A DNA stretch of 64,000 bases from Azospirillum oleiclasticum (GCF_013423485.1 NZ_JABFFR010000023.1:1-64000); one strand, 5' to 3'; positions 9,664 to 18,263 are shown, counted from the stretch's first letter. Program-made: numbers and translations. Notes: generated by a model from the letters alone, not told the origin.

Positions 9664-10561
9664 GCGCCCGTTTGAGAAATCAGGGGTGGGCGATTCTTCG
9701 GAGCATGAGTGCACCCATGGTGAGATAGGTCATGCCGCCTGACGCGTCACAGCACCTTTCGTAGTCGCGGACGAGGCGGCGCCATTGCATCATCCATCCG
9801 AGGGTCCGTTCGACGACCCAGCGCCGCGGCAACACCTGGAAGCCCTTCTGGTCGGCCATCTTGCGCACGACCTCGCGGGCGAAGTCCTGATAGGCGGCCA
9901 GGCTGGCGAGCTTGCCGCGGGCACAGGCTCCGTCAGCGAAGAAGTGCTTGAGCCACGGCCAGCGTTTGCGGATCGCCTTGGCAATGAGTTCGGCCCCGGC
10001 GGCGTCCTGAACGTCGGCGGTGGTCAGGTTGAGCATGAGCAGATGCCCGTCGGTGTCCACCGCGATCTGCCGCTTGCGCCCCTTGGTCTTCTTGCCGGCG
10101 TCATATCCGCCGCCGCCGGGCGCATTGGGCGCCTTGACCGTCTGGCTGTCCAGCACGCCCGCGCTCGGGCTGGCCTCGCGGCCCTGCAACTCCCCATCGA
10201 TCATCACCATGATGTCGTGGATCGTCCGGAACAGGAAGCGCTGCAGCAGCTTGCGGAACCACCAATACACCGTCGGCCAGGGCGGGAAATGGATCGGCAG
10301 CAGACGCCACCCGCAACCCGACCGCGCCAGATAACGCAACGCGTTCAGAACCTCCCGCATGTCCACTGCGGCCTTCCGGCCGCGCCGGGACGGAGGCGGT
10401 AGCAGAGGCTCGATGCCGGCCCATTCCGCGTCACTCAAATCCGTCGGATAGCGCTGCCGTTCGAACCGCTTCTGACGTTCACGATGGTCTTTCGTCCACA
10501 TCACCTATTGGTGGGAGCCGAGCCCATCTATGCCACCATCCGCCAATTCCCGAACAGGCAC
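9664..10561. mobile_element. IS5-family insertion sequence (IS1031-like), about 0.9 kb
   Basis: The single transposase gene is bounded by imperfect inverted repeats. The left end AGCGCCCGTTTGAGAAAT (from 9663) and right end AGTGCCTGTTCGGGAATT (complement, to 10562) match at 13 of 18 positions. Flanking trinucleotides are TTA (9661-9663) and TCA (10562-10564); both fit the TNA target rule of this IS group but they are not identical, so a clean target duplication is not seen. Ends were judged by eye. Confidence 0.65.
9680..10504 (-). CDS. IS5-family transposase
   Basis: This 274-residue DDE transposase has an N-terminal helix-turn-helix-like region containing YPTDLSDAEWAGIEPLLPPP, a motif typical of the DUF4096/IS5 group. 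The catalytic residues are visible as Asp in GVLDSQTVKAP, Asp in HFFADGAC and Glu in VVERTLGWMMQWRRL. It spans nearly the whole insertion sequence. The frame is intact, so the element may still be active. Its GC content is high, unlike the AT-rich DNA immediately to its left. Confidence 0.9.
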   Translation of the reverse strand: MMWTKDHRERQKRFERQRYPTDLSDAEWAGIEPLLPPPSRRGRKAAVDMREVLNALRYLARSGCGWRLLPIHFPPWPTVYWWFRKLLQRFLFRTIHDIMVMIDGELQGREASPSAGVLDSQTVKAPNAPGGGGYDAGKKTKGRKRQIAVDTDGHLLMLNLTTADVQDAAGAELIAKAIRKRWPWLKHFFADGACARGKLASLAAYQDFAREVVRKMADQKGFQVLPRRWVVERTLGWMMQWRRLVRDYERCCDASGGMTYLTMGALMLRRIAHP

Positions 10562-10648
10562 TCAGAAGATCAAGGCGAACAGGCCGATCACGACCAGCAG
10601 GCCGATGAGAAAGATGACACCGATGGTGCCGCCGAGAAACTTCAGCAT
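10562..10648 (-). CDS. 28-residue hydrophobic membrane peptide
   Basis: A tiny open frame encodes MLKFLGGTIG followed by an uninterrupted hydrophobic stretch of Val, Ile, Leu and Phe to the stop, enough for one membrane helix. It has an excellent ribosome site (CAGGAGGTTCC before the ATG), which is the main reason to believe it. The stop codon TGA coincides with the TNA target at the right end of the insertion sequence. It lies 85 bp downstream of the CsbD-like gene on the same strand and may be co-transcribed with it. A similar 26-residue peptide is encoded at 19838-19918. Function unknown. Confidence 0.6.
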   Translation of the reverse strand: MLKFLGGTIGVIFLIGLLVVIGLFALIF

Positions 10649-10733
10649 GGAACCTCCTGTCGAAGCCGGACGGGCGCATGCGAATCCGGGCTTGCGCTTG
10701 TCCGATCATGTGTACGTCGGGGAACGGTGCCGG

Positions 10734-10838
10734 TCAGCGACCGAGCTTGTCGCGCATCGTATCCTTGGCTCTGCCGATGGTGCTCCGGGCGCCACCCTTG
10801 GCGTTGGTCGCGGCGCCTTTCATTCGATCCTCGTCCAT
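10734..10838 (-). CDS. CsbD-like small stress peptide (34 residues)
   Basis: The peptide begins MDEDRMKGAATNAKGGARST and ends with a second charged helix. The MxEDRxKGAA start and the later RAKD segment match the CsbD family of small, highly charged, general-stress proteins (usually 55-70 residues), of which this is a short form. A ribosome site (AGAGGA) precedes the ATG. Upstream on the same strand lies a GGAAC-N16-AGTT promoter-like element (10910-10934), as expected for a stress-sigma gene. It is soluble, and its function is not known in the family. Confidence 0.65.
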   Translation of the reverse strand: MDEDRMKGAATNAKGGARSTIGRAKDTMRDKLGR

Positions 10839-11198
10839 GACGGTCCTCTGATTGTCGGTGGGTCCGGCCAGCCCTGGCAGGGCCGATGTTCGGCTGACCT
10901 AGTTGGGGCAACTCGGGCCACGGGATTAGGTTCCGGCCAAAGATCGGGCCGGCCCGAAGCCGTGCATATCGAGGAGCACGAACGTCACCCTTCGGCCAAG
11001 TCGTTGATTGCGTCCGCCGCCCATCCGATGAACAGCACCACCGCGCCCATCACGCGGACGGCCGGGACGGAAGCGGCGCTTGCGGCCGCCTTGCGGATTC
11101 CGTCCATTCCGTGCACGCGGCCGACAACGCCGCCGCTGCAACGCCGGCAATCCGCGGAACGAGCCGATGACGCAACCGGGCGGCGATGGGCATCCCGA
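10839..11198. other. Intergenic region with one possible 40-residue frame
   Basis: This region holds the promoter-like element at 10910-10934 and otherwise no recognised gene. A minus-strand frame from 11107 to 10985 would encode a 40-residue peptide, MDGIRKAAAS onward, with a hydrophobic segment (VMGAVVLFIGWA). It lacks a convincing ribosome site, so I do not call it as a gene. Confidence 0.35.
10910..10934 (-). promoter_or_regulatory. Candidate ECF-type promoter (GGAAC-N16-AGTT) of csbD-like gene
   Basis: On the minus strand GGAAC is followed after 16 bases by AGTT, 72 bp before the CsbD-like start. This resembles the alphaproteobacterial general-stress (EcfG) promoter GGAAC-N16/17-CGTT with one mismatch. 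The same arrangement recurs at 19069-19094 and 19978-20002. Confidence 0.4.
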
Positions 11199-13403
11199 TC
11201 ACAGCCTGCGGCCTTTCAACCTCACCGACATGAGCCAGGCTGCCAGCAGGACCAGGCCTGCGCCTGCGGCAAGCCGGCCCGCTGCTTGGCCCGGAGGCTC
11301 GAACCAGACGCGAAGCTCGCCAGAGGTGTCGGCGGGCAGAACCACCGACACCAGAACGCCGAGATGAGCCTCGACCGGCAGCGGGCGACCGTCCAGTTCG
11401 GCCCGGTAACCCGGATAGGCCGCGCGGGCGAGGACCAGCCGCCCGCCACGCCAGGACGATCCGGCCCGCAGCCGATGCACCTCCTGCTTGTCGGTGACGG
11501 ACACCGTACTTTCCACCGTGACGCCGGGCGGCAACCATGAGACGTATCCGCCATGCGATGGAAGCGGAGCGCGACGCCGGAACTCCACCATGGAGCGCCC
11601 CTCCCCGGTCGCCGCCCACCGATCCGGCTTGTGGGCCCGGAAAGCGTCGAGGTCGTCTCCCCGCTGGACCATGATCCGGCCGAGCCGGGCCAGATCCGCC
11701 AGGTCCATGCCGGTTTCCGGATCCGGCCGGAACAGGTTGGCCGCGGCATCCGGGCATGTCCAGCCGAACAGCCCCATGCACAGCCGCTCCGCCAAGCCCT
11801 TCGGCATGATCGGCGAGTACCCGTTGATCATCGCACCGCCCTGGAGCAGGAACGTGTTGCCGGACACCGCCTCTTCCATGGCGTCGGCACTCTCGCGGTC
11901 CACATACCCGGCCAGCTGGATCGACAACATCCGCGGGTCGCCGCCGCCCGCGTCCATCGCGCCGTGTTCGGGCAGATGGATCTTGCCGAGGACGTTGGTG
12001 TGGGGCCAGACAAGATGGGTCGCGGCAACGACGCACAGGGAGGTCGCGACCAGGAAGGCGCCCGTCGCACCGCCATGCCGCCGGATCACCATCGGCAGCA
12101 GCAGCGAGAACGCGAGCTGGAGGGCGAGGAAGACGGCATGGACGCGCCAGAGGTCGGGCTGCTGCTGCACCGACAGGCCGAAAATGCCGACCGCCGCCGC
12201 AGCCAGGAGCAGAGGCATGCCCGGCCCCGCCTTGGACCCGGCTGATCTGAGGGTGCGGTCCAGCACGGCCAGGCAGGCGAGCGTCACGCAGACATGGAAC
12301 CAGGGCAGGAACCGGAACGGATAGCGGAACGGGCCGAGCTGGTCGGGCCCCTGGGCCAGCACGCCGAAACAGACCGCCGCGATGAGCGGCAGCAGCAGGG
12401 GCGACCAGCGCGGGCCGGCGGACGGCTGGTGCCGCACCGCCAGCGCCGTCACGAGAACGGGCAGGGCGAACCAGGCGGTCAGGTAGATCGGCGGGGTGAC
12501 CGGCCGGAAGCCCCCATAGGTGTTGAGCAGGCCGACGTGCGAGGGAAAGGAGAATTTCAGGAGATCGCCAAGCAGGGCCGTGTTGAAGCCGGTGTTGGAC
12601 ACTCCTTCGGGGCGTGCCGAGCCTTCGACGAAGGCGGCCACCGGAAGGATGGCGGGCAGCGAGACCAGAATACCGGACAGGGCGCACACCGCCAGCGCGA
12701 CGACCGGGGCCGGACTCCTGGTCCTGCACCACCGCTCCCCGGCGAGCACGCCGCCCCAGACCGAAAGCGCGACGGCGGCCTGTGGGAAGCCGGAGGTCAG
12801 GGTCAGGTGGATGGCGGCGACCGCCGGAACCGCGTAGCGGGGGTTCGTGGCGACCTTGAGCAGGAAGAACATCGCCCAGGTCGACCAGGCGAAGGCGACC
12901 AGGTGCGATACCCACGATGAGGCGAACCAGTACACCACGAAGCTGTTGGTTGCGACCGTCACGGACGCGGCGAGCGCCAGATCGTCACGCAGCCCCGCGG
13001 TCCGTGCCAGGAAGAAGGTTCCAAGCGCCCCCAGGGCCAGGTGGAACACCGAGAACAGGAACGCGGCCTTCGCCGGATCGGGGATCCGGTGGATGACCCA
13101 GTACAGCAGCAGGGATACCGGGTTGTAGAGGGCGTATTGATACTCGCCGACGAGATTGCCCCCGAACCAGCTGCGGAGACTGATCGAGGGCCAGGAGCCG
13201 TCTGCCAGCTGCCTGCCGATCTCCATGAACATCGGCATGAAATAATGCTGCATGTCGTCACGGAAGAAGAAACCGGGTTCCGTGAGTTCGGCGATGCCCC
13301 CGCCCACCACGGCGAGCAGCACCGCGGCGATCGCCAGGGCCGTTCGCCGCGGCGCGTCGCGACCGGCTTCGGCCGGGATCATGATCGTTTCCTGCTGTGC
13401 CAT
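11199..13403 (-). CDS. Large polytopic membrane protein, YfhO/GT-C-like
   Basis: This 734-residue protein has about a dozen hydrophobic helices and a C-terminal extramembrane part. After an N-terminal helix (AIAAVLLAVVGGGIAELT) comes FFFRDDMQHYFMPMF, whose paired acidic residues in the first loop resemble the catalytic Asp region of GT-C glycosyltransferases and YfhO proteins. The C-terminal 200 residues include a beta-rich segment and then a last helix (LVLLAAWLMSV). YfhO-type proteins glycosylate teichoic or other surface polymers using lipid-linked sugar donors. Here it closes a GT2-methyltransferase-GtrA cassette, which fits decoration of a surface polymer. Substrate unknown. Confidence 0.7.
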   Translation of the reverse strand: MAQQETIMIPAEAGRDAPRRTALAIAAVLLAVVGGGIAELTEPGFFFRDDMQHYFMPMFMEIGRQLADGSWPSISLRSWFGGNLVGEYQYALYNPVSLLLYWVIHRIPDPAKAAFLFSVFHLALGALGTFFLARTAGLRDDLALAASVTVATNSFVVYWFASSWVSHLVAFAWSTWAMFFLLKVATNPRYAVPAVAAIHLTLTSGFPQAAVALSVWGGVLAGERWCRTRSPAPVVALAVCALSGILVSLPAILPVAAFVEGSARPEGVSNTGFNTALLGDLLKFSFPSHVGLLNTYGGFRPVTPPIYLTAWFALPVLVTALAVRHQPSAGPRWSPLLLPLIAAVCFGVLAQGPDQLGPFRYPFRFLPWFHVCVTLACLAVLDRTLRSAGSKAGPGMPLLLAAAAVGIFGLSVQQQPDLWRVHAVFLALQLAFSLLLPMVIRRHGGATGAFLVATSLCVVAATHLVWPHTNVLGKIHLPEHGAMDAGGGDPRMLSIQLAGYVDRESADAMEEAVSGNTFLLQGGAMINGYSPIMPKGLAERLCMGLFGWTCPDAAANLFRPDPETGMDLADLARLGRIMVQRGDDLDAFRAHKPDRWAATGEGRSMVEFRRRAPLPSHGGYVSWLPPGVTVESTVSVTDKQEVHRLRAGSSWRGGRLVLARAAYPGYRAELDGRPLPVEAHLGVLVSVVLPADTSGELRVWFEPPGQAAGRLAAGAGLVLLAAWLMSVRLKGRRL

Positions 13404-13484
13404 GGCCCGCCAGCGGGTTCCTTTCGTTCGGTTGCCCCGATCCCGGAGGAGTTCTTCCGGTCTTCCCCGATGGACGGACGCCGT

Positions 13485-13913
13485 TCACCCCCGCGCGCGG
13501 AAGCTCCAGAGCGCGTTCGCGAGATAGCTCGCCGGCGGATAGCCGATCGCCACCGCGAACGCCGCCATCCGGTGGTCGACATGCGCCAGGTCGGTGAGGA
13601 CGACGGTCAGCAGCGTGCTCAACGTCAGCAGGACGGCGGATGTGGCCGCGAAGCGACCGAGGTGGACGTCGTGGCCACCGCGCAATCCGAATGTGAACCG
13701 GTGGTGGCCGACGTAGGAGACGGCGAGCGCCGTCAGGATCGCGACGACGTTCGCCGCGGCCGGGGGGATGCCCGTCCCGTCGCTCCCGAGCCCGATGCTG
13801 AGAAGAAGGTAGATCAGGGTCGCGCAGGCGCCGACAAGCCCGAAGCGGATCGCGCTGCCGAGCGACAGGGGACCGCGCTCCCCGGTTCCCCCGATGCGGC
13901 CCGGCCACCTCAC
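13485..13913 (-). CDS. GtrA family membrane protein
   Basis: This 142-residue protein has four hydrophobic helices (FGLVGACATLIYLLL, AANVVAILTALAVSYVG, TSAVLLTLSTLLTVVL and a C-terminal segment). The SYVGHHRFTF motif after helix 2 is typical of GtrA proteins. These flip or present polyprenyl-linked sugars made by a partner GtrB-like glycosyltransferase. The GTG start at 13913 overlaps the methyltransferase stop codon (GTGA), indicating coupled translation; frames extending further upstream only read through the methyltransferase. It works presumably with the GT2 enzyme at 14629-15588. Confidence 0.82.
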   Translation of the reverse strand: MRWPGRIGGTGERGPLSLGSAIRFGLVGACATLIYLLLSIGLGSDGTGIPPAAANVVAILTALAVSYVGHHRFTFGLRGGHDVHLGRFAATSAVLLTLSTLLTVVLTDLAHVDHRMAAFAVAIGYPPASYLANALWSFRARG

Positions 13914-14623
13914 GGCGCTTCCCAGACCGTCACCACGGTCTTGCCGACCGAGCGGCGGAGCAGCGGGTCGAGGCGACGGGACAAGGGCACCATCGCCCGG
14001 TCCCACAGCCTGATCTGCCCTTCGGTCGGCATGCCGGATCGCAGCAGCAGCCGGTTCCCGAGGGAGGCCAGCATGCCGACGCTGTCCAGGTAGAAGGCGG
14101 CCGCCACCCGCAACCCGGGCGGTTCCAGCCCGAGCAGCGAGGCCCGGTCGTAGCGCCGGAAATGGCCGATCGCCTGATCGAACGGCGTGAACAGAAAGCT
14201 GTGGGCGGGCGCCAGCACGACGAGGTGCCCGCCCGGCGCCAAATGGGCCGCGGCGCGCGCCAACTCCGCCCGGTCGTCCTCGATGTGCTCCAGCACGTCG
14301 ATGTACAGGATCGTGTCGAAGCGGTCCGAGGCGGCGACGTCGGTCAGCGTTCCCGTCCGCACCCGGCAGGTCCGCGGCAGCCGGCCCGCCTCGGCCGCCG
14401 CGCGCAGCCGGCTTGCCAGTGCGGGGTCCGGCTCAAGGCACACCCACTCGTCCTCCCGCCCCGTCGCGAGCACCCCGGTGGTGCCGCCGATGCCGGCACC
14501 GACCTCCAGCACCCGGCCTGACACGTAGGGGCGCAGGCAGGCGGACCAATACTCCTTCCATCGGGTGGCGGCGCGGAACAGTTCCAGCTCGGAGCCGGCG
14601 TAGACAATGGTCGTGGTGTCCAT
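13910..14623 (-). CDS. Class I SAM-dependent methyltransferase
   Basis: This 237-residue protein has a Rossmann-type methyltransferase domain. Motif I is VLEVGAGIGGTTGVLA (about residues 38-53), the acidic residue ending strand 2 is in VCLEPDP, motif post-II is DTILYIDVLEHI, and LAPGGHLVVLAPAHSFLF follows. The C-terminal part includes HFRRYDRASL, frequently seen in methyltransferases beside glycan genes. It starts five bases after the GT2 stop and overlaps GtrA. It probably methylates a sugar or lipid-linked glycan, by context. Confidence 0.8.
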   Translation of the reverse strand: MDTTTIVYAGSELELFRAATRWKEYWSACLRPYVSGRVLEVGAGIGGTTGVLATGREDEWVCLEPDPALASRLRAAAEAGRLPRTCRVRTGTLTDVAASDRFDTILYIDVLEHIEDDRAELARAAAHLAPGGHLVVLAPAHSFLFTPFDQAIGHFRRYDRASLLGLEPPGLRVAAAFYLDSVGMLASLGNRLLLRSGMPTEGQIRLWDRAMVPLSRRLDPLLRRSVGKTVVTVWEAP

Positions 14624-14628
14624 GAATG

Positions 14629-15588
14629 CTAACTCCCGGCGAGCACGGTGCGCTCGCGGATGAAGCGGAGCGCATCGGACGCCGGAACCATGCCCGGGGC
14701 CGACCGGCCGGCGAGGGTCAGGAAGGCCGCGACCACCGAGAACATCACCGCCTGGACCAGCAGGATGAACAGTAGCCCCGACACGGTGGAGGCCCAGCCG
14801 GGAACCGCCAGTTCGGTGAACAGCCGCACGGCCATCACGCCGAGCAGGCCCACCGCGACCATGCCCGCCATGCCGAGGGACATCAGGAGAAGCCTCACGA
14901 ACACCGCGTCGCTGAAGGTGGACACCGCGCTCAGGCCGTGCGTCACCAACGCGATCAGGCTCATCTTCGACCGGCCGGCGTACCGGTTGCCGCGGGGCAG
15001 TTCCACTTTGCGGATCGGCAGGCGCGATTTGACGAGGGCCGCCGCCAGATGATTCCAGACATCGGGAAAATGGACCACGCGTTCCAGCGCTTTCGCCGGG
15101 ATCACGCAGAAGTTGCCGAAGTCGATCCGCCTGCCGGTGAGCACGGCGAAGGCCATCTTGTAGACGGTGTAGAAAGCTTGGAACGCCGGACCTTCCGACC
15201 GTTCACAGCGGCGGGCGACGATCACGTGGTCGGGATAGGAGAGGTGTTCCCGGATCAGGGAGACGAGATCCTTCGGCCGGTCCTCGCCATCGCCGTCCAT
15301 CACGCAGACGATGTCGAAAACCTGCCGCCGGTAAGCCTCGGTGAGCGCGGTGGCGATGGCCCGCTGGTGCCCGAGGTTGCACACGAGGCTCAGCAGTTCG
15401 ACGCGATCCACGTTGCACAGGTCGTCGATGGGCTTGGCCGGGAACGGGATCGGCTCGGTGGAGCCGTCGTCGATCGGGAAGACCTCGACCGCCGCGTTGA
15501 TTCCCGCAAACACCCGGTCCAGTTCCCGGACCAGGATGATGAAGGAATCCCAGTCGTTGAAGACCGGAATGATGACTGCGATGCGCAT
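14629..15588 (-). CDS. Family 2 glycosyltransferase, GtrB/DPM1-like
   Basis: This 319-residue enzyme starts MRIAVIIPVFNDWDSF and has a GT-A fold. DDGSTEPIP supplies the nucleotide-sugar Asp residues and VCVMDGDGEDRP the metal-binding DxD-like motif, followed by RRCERSEGPAFQ. Two C-terminal hydrophobic helices (about residues 225-300) anchor it in the inner membrane, as in GtrB/ArnC polyprenyl-phosphate glycosyltransferases. Paired with GtrA and a YfhO-like protein, it likely loads a sugar onto polyprenyl phosphate for transfer to a surface polymer. The start at 15588 is set by the domain boundary; the frame is open for 35 codons upstream without recognisable protein. Confidence 0.83.
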   Translation of the reverse strand: MRIAVIIPVFNDWDSFIILVRELDRVFAGINAAVEVFPIDDGSTEPIPFPAKPIDDLCNVDRVELLSLVCNLGHQRAIATALTEAYRRQVFDIVCVMDGDGEDRPKDLVSLIREHLSYPDHVIVARRCERSEGPAFQAFYTVYKMAFAVLTGRRIDFGNFCVIPAKALERVVHFPDVWNHLAAALVKSRLPIRKVELPRGNRYAGRSKMSLIALVTHGLSAVSTFSDAVFVRLLLMSLGMAGMVAVGLLGVMAVRLFTELAVPGWASTVSGLLFILLVQAVMFSVVAAFLTLAGRSAPGMVPASDALRFIRERTVLAGS

Positions 15589-16727
15589 GGCTGTCCCATC
15601 CATTGGCCGGTGAATGGGCCGGTGCCCAACCTGCTGCGATACCGGGTGCCGGTGATCCGGCAATGTTTCCGATACGCCGGTAACAATGGGCACGGCTGTT
15701 GGAGCGCATGTTCGGCGGCGCTATGTCGACTGGGCGCGGTGTCCGTGGCGCTTCGCGTATCGGCCCCTCGTCCGATCCGATTGCCGATCTGGCGGCCTCC
15801 CCGACCGGTGCCGGTGCGCATGGCCCATCGCCGCGCGTCCATGCCGCTGGGGCGGAGGAGGCCGGGGGCGGCGTTGCGGGCGGTGCGCTCCGACGCGTCT
15901 CCGGTCATGGACGGCCGAACGGCGGATTTGATTGCCGGAAGGGCGCGTTGTTCCAGGCAATGTCTGGTGCCGCCCGTGCGGATTTGTACGGGCACGGACC
16001 CGGTGCGGACCGGAAGCCCAGCCTCGCCGACGTCACAACGGGCGTGGCTCGTCGGGGAGGTGCGGAATGACAGGGATCGCGCCGGGCCGTTCCCGCCTCC
16101 GGATGCGCCGCATGCGTGTGCTGCCGCAATCCGTTCATCAGGCGGCCGATGGTGCCCTGTGACGCGCTCCGCATCATTCGGATTGCCCGTTCGTGCAGGA
16201 TTCTCCACCGATGCGCGATGCCGTGCACGGCCGGCCCGCTCGGCTGGAGAACGTCCGGACTCGAGGGCGGAACGCAGCCCGGCGCGGGCGCGGCTCAGTC
16301 GCGAACGGACCGTCCCCATGACGATGCCCTGGGCAGCGGACGCCTCCTCGTAGGTGGCGCCATCGATGCACACCATCTCCACCATCTGCCGCTGTTCCGG
16401 CGGCAGCCCTTCGATGGCGTCGCCAACCTCGCGCAGCATGATCCGCCATTCCTGCTGCGGCCCGGTGGTGACGGCGTCCTCCACCAGTTCGGTGCAGGGC
16501 ATTCGGCGCTCGCGCCCGTATGCTGTGAAGTGAAGGTTCTTCATGATCGTGCACAGCCAGGCCTTCAGGTTCGTGCCCGGCTCGAAGCGCCCGCGGTGGC
16601 GCAGAGCGCGTTCTAGGCAATCCTGAACGAGGTCGTCGGCCTGTGCCGGACTCCCGGGCAGGCGGCGTGCAAACCTTCCGAGATCCGGAAGACAAGAGAC
16701 GAGATCACGATCAAATGAAAAACTCAT
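15390..16727 (-). CDS. ECF sigma factor with anomalous open C-terminal frame
   Basis: Residues 1-165 are a clear ECF sigma-70 factor. Region 2 includes FARRLPGSPAQADDLVQDCLE and FEPGTNLKAWL; region 4 includes LPPEQRQMVEMV and YEEASAAQGIVMGTVRSRLS. The pattern resembles EcfG-type general-stress sigma factors. The ATG at 16727 follows a GGAG ribosome site. Normally such a protein stops here (about 16230). Instead the frame stays open for another 280 codons of Arg/Pro/Ser-rich, protein-unlike sequence that overlaps the glycosyltransferase gene by about 200 bp. A lost stop, a frameshift near 16240 or a real low-complexity tail could each explain this. The sigma part is certain; the 3' end is not. 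Confidence 0.65.
   Translation of the reverse strand: MSFSFDRDLVSCLPDLGRFARRLPGSPAQADDLVQDCLERALRHRGRFEPGTNLKAWLCTIMKNLHFTAYGRERRMPCTELVEDAVTTGPQQEWRIMLREVGDAIEGLPPEQRQMVEMVCIDGATYEEASAAQGIVMGTVRSRLSRARAGLRSALESGRSPAERAGRARHRASVENPARTGNPNDAERVTGHHRPPDERIAAAHACGASGGGNGPARSLSFRTSPTSHARCDVGEAGLPVRTGSVPVQIRTGGTRHCLEQRALPAIKSAVRPSMTGDASERTARNAAPGLLRPSGMDARRWAMRTGTGRGGRQIGNRIGRGADTRSATDTAPSRHSAAEHALQQPCPLLPAYRKHCRITGTRYRSRLGTGPFTGQWMGQPCASQSSFRSSTTGIPSSSWSGNWTGCLRESTRRSRSSRSTTAPPSRSRSRPSPSTTCATWIASNC
15589..16229. other. Region without a convincing gene between GT2 and sigma domain
   Basis: About 640 bp are covered only by the improbable tail of the sigma-factor frame and by unrecognised plus-strand frames, for example one at 15699-16070. 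None looks like a protein family I know. This may be a decayed gene or a long leader for the glycosylation cassette. Confidence 0.45.
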
Positions 16728-16801
16728 GATGTGCTCCAAAATCGGCTGTAATCAGTCATTGGTTTGTGGCGTAAGAAAGCAAAATGATACGGATCACAGC
16801 G

Positions 16802-16826
16802 AATTCACCGTGCGATGTTCCGTTCC
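16802..16826 (-). promoter_or_regulatory. Candidate ECF-type promoter of the sigma-factor gene
   Basis: On the minus strand GGAAC is followed after 16 bases by AATT, 75 bp before the sigma-factor ATG. It has the same spacing as the elements at 10910-10934, 19069-19094 and 19978-20002, with a diverged -10. It hints at autoregulation. Confidence 0.3.
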
Positions 16827-16925
16827 GTATGGGTATCCAGTCGAAACAACCGACCGCGTTCGCCGTCGTCTCGCGGGCGGCGACTTCGGAAACATCTCGT
16901 AACAATCGGGAAATGTGGGCGCTGG

Positions 16926-18263
16926 TCAGACGGCCGGCGTTCGCGGCAGGGTGACGGTGGCTTGGAGGCCGCCCTCGCGCCGGTTGCCCAGCGCGACGTC
17001 GCCGCCGTGCGAGCGGATGATCGCCCGTGCGACCGTGAGCCCCAGCCCGAAGCCGCCGGTGTGCCGGCTGCGCGCCTGGTCGCGCCGGTAGAAGGGCGCG
17101 AACACCGCCTCCAGCTCGGACTCCGGCAGGCCGGGGCCGTCGTCCATCACCTCGACCCGGTAATGCGAGGCTTCGGCCGACAGCCGCACCTCGACGCACC
17201 GGCCATGCTTCACCGCGTTGTCGATGAGGTTACGGAAGGCCCGCTTGAGCGACAGCGGGCGGCAGCGCAGAGGTGCCGCCGACACCTCGCAGCACACGTC
17301 CTTGCCCAGGTCGGTCAACATGTCGCAGACCGACTCCAGGATGGTCGCGATGTCGGTCACGCGCGCCTCCTCCTCGTGGAAATCGTCGCGCATGAAGGCG
17401 AGTGTGGCCGACACCATCTCTTCCATCTCGTCGAGGTCGGCGACGATCTTCTCCCGCAGCGCGTCGTCCTCCACGAACTCGGAGCGCAGGCGCAGGGTCG
17501 TGATCGGGTTGCGCAGGTCGTGACTGATCGCCGCCAGCATCTGGGTGCGGTCGGCGATCAGGCGGCGGATCCGGTCCTGCATCTCGTTGAAGGCGCGGGT
17601 GGTGTTCCGGACCTCGCGGGGGCCGGTGACCGGCAGCCCCGGCGCGGCGGTATCGACGCCGAGGCGCAGGCTGGCGCGTTCAAGATCCCGGAACGGCTTG
17701 GTCAGCGTCCACGCCAGGAGGATCGACATGGCGAGCGTGGCCGCGCTCATCGCCATGATCGCCATGATGAAACGCGCGCTGAACAGCGGCGGCTTTTCCG
17801 GTGGAACCACGACGAAATTGACCCAGCTGCCGTCCTCGATCCTGGCGGAGAGCAGCAGCGCATGATCCAGGGGATTGTCGGGCGGCGAGTCCTTGGCCCC
17901 GGCGTAGGTCGCGTGCAACTCGCCGGCGGCAAGCTCGGGCTGCAGACCGCGAAGCCGCTTCTCGAGCGCCAGCAGCGTTTCGTCGGCGGGCGCCGTCACG
18001 AAGGGCGTGATGCTCCACTGCACCCGGACGATGCGTCCGGACAACGCCGCCGCCGCCGATTGGCGCCGCTCCGGCGGCTCGTCGGCGATGGACCGGCGGA
18101 CGATGGCGATCCGCTCGGCCAAGCCCGGTTCGCGCCGGGTGGCGGTGCTGTCTGGCGCGTTCGCGCGGTAGACCAGGGAACTGACGAACTGGGAGGCCAG
18201 CAGCGCCAGGAAGATGATGGCCAGGGTGCGGCCGACCAGGGTGTCGGGAACCAGGCGCCTCAT
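16926..18263 (-). CDS. Two-component sensor histidine kinase
   Basis: This 445-residue inner-membrane kinase has one helix near residues 12-30, a periplasmic sensor of about 130 residues, a second helix near 165-187, a HAMP linker (LTKPFRDLERASLRLG), and a HisKA domain with phospho-acceptor His248 in ISHDLRNPITTLRLR. A HATPase domain follows (N box NLIDNAVKHGR, G1 VMDDGPGLP, G2 GGFGLGLTVA). It overlaps the response-regulator gene by four bases (ATGA) and forms a cognate pair with it. The layout resembles EnvZ-like kinases. The stimulus is unknown; the neighbouring envelope and stress genes suggest an envelope signal. Confidence 0.9.
   Translation of the reverse strand: MRRLVPDTLVGRTLAIIFLALLASQFVSSLVYRANAPDSTATRREPGLAERIAIVRRSIADEPPERRQSAAAALSGRIVRVQWSITPFVTAPADETLLALEKRLRGLQPELAAGELHATYAGAKDSPPDNPLDHALLLSARIEDGSWVNFVVVPPEKPPLFSARFIMAIMAMSAATLAMSILLAWTLTKPFRDLERASLRLGVDTAAPGLPVTGPREVRNTTRAFNEMQDRIRRLIADRTQMLAAISHDLRNPITTLRLRSEFVEDDALREKIVADLDEMEEMVSATLAFMRDDFHEEEARVTDIATILESVCDMLTDLGKDVCCEVSAAPLRCRPLSLKRAFRNLIDNAVKHGRCVEVRLSAEASHYRVEVMDDGPGLPESELEAVFAPFYRRDQARSRHTGGFGLGLTVARAIIRSHGGDVALGNRREGGLQATVTLPRTPAV

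Noticed and set aside
10985-11107. Possible 40-residue peptide with a hydrophobic segment
   Set aside because: No convincing ribosome site and only a moderate helix; kept as a note in the intergenic entry.
11050-12915. A long minus-strand frame overlapping the YfhO-like gene
   Set aside because: It is Arg/Gly/Pro-rich with no family motifs, whereas the other frame has clear membrane helices.
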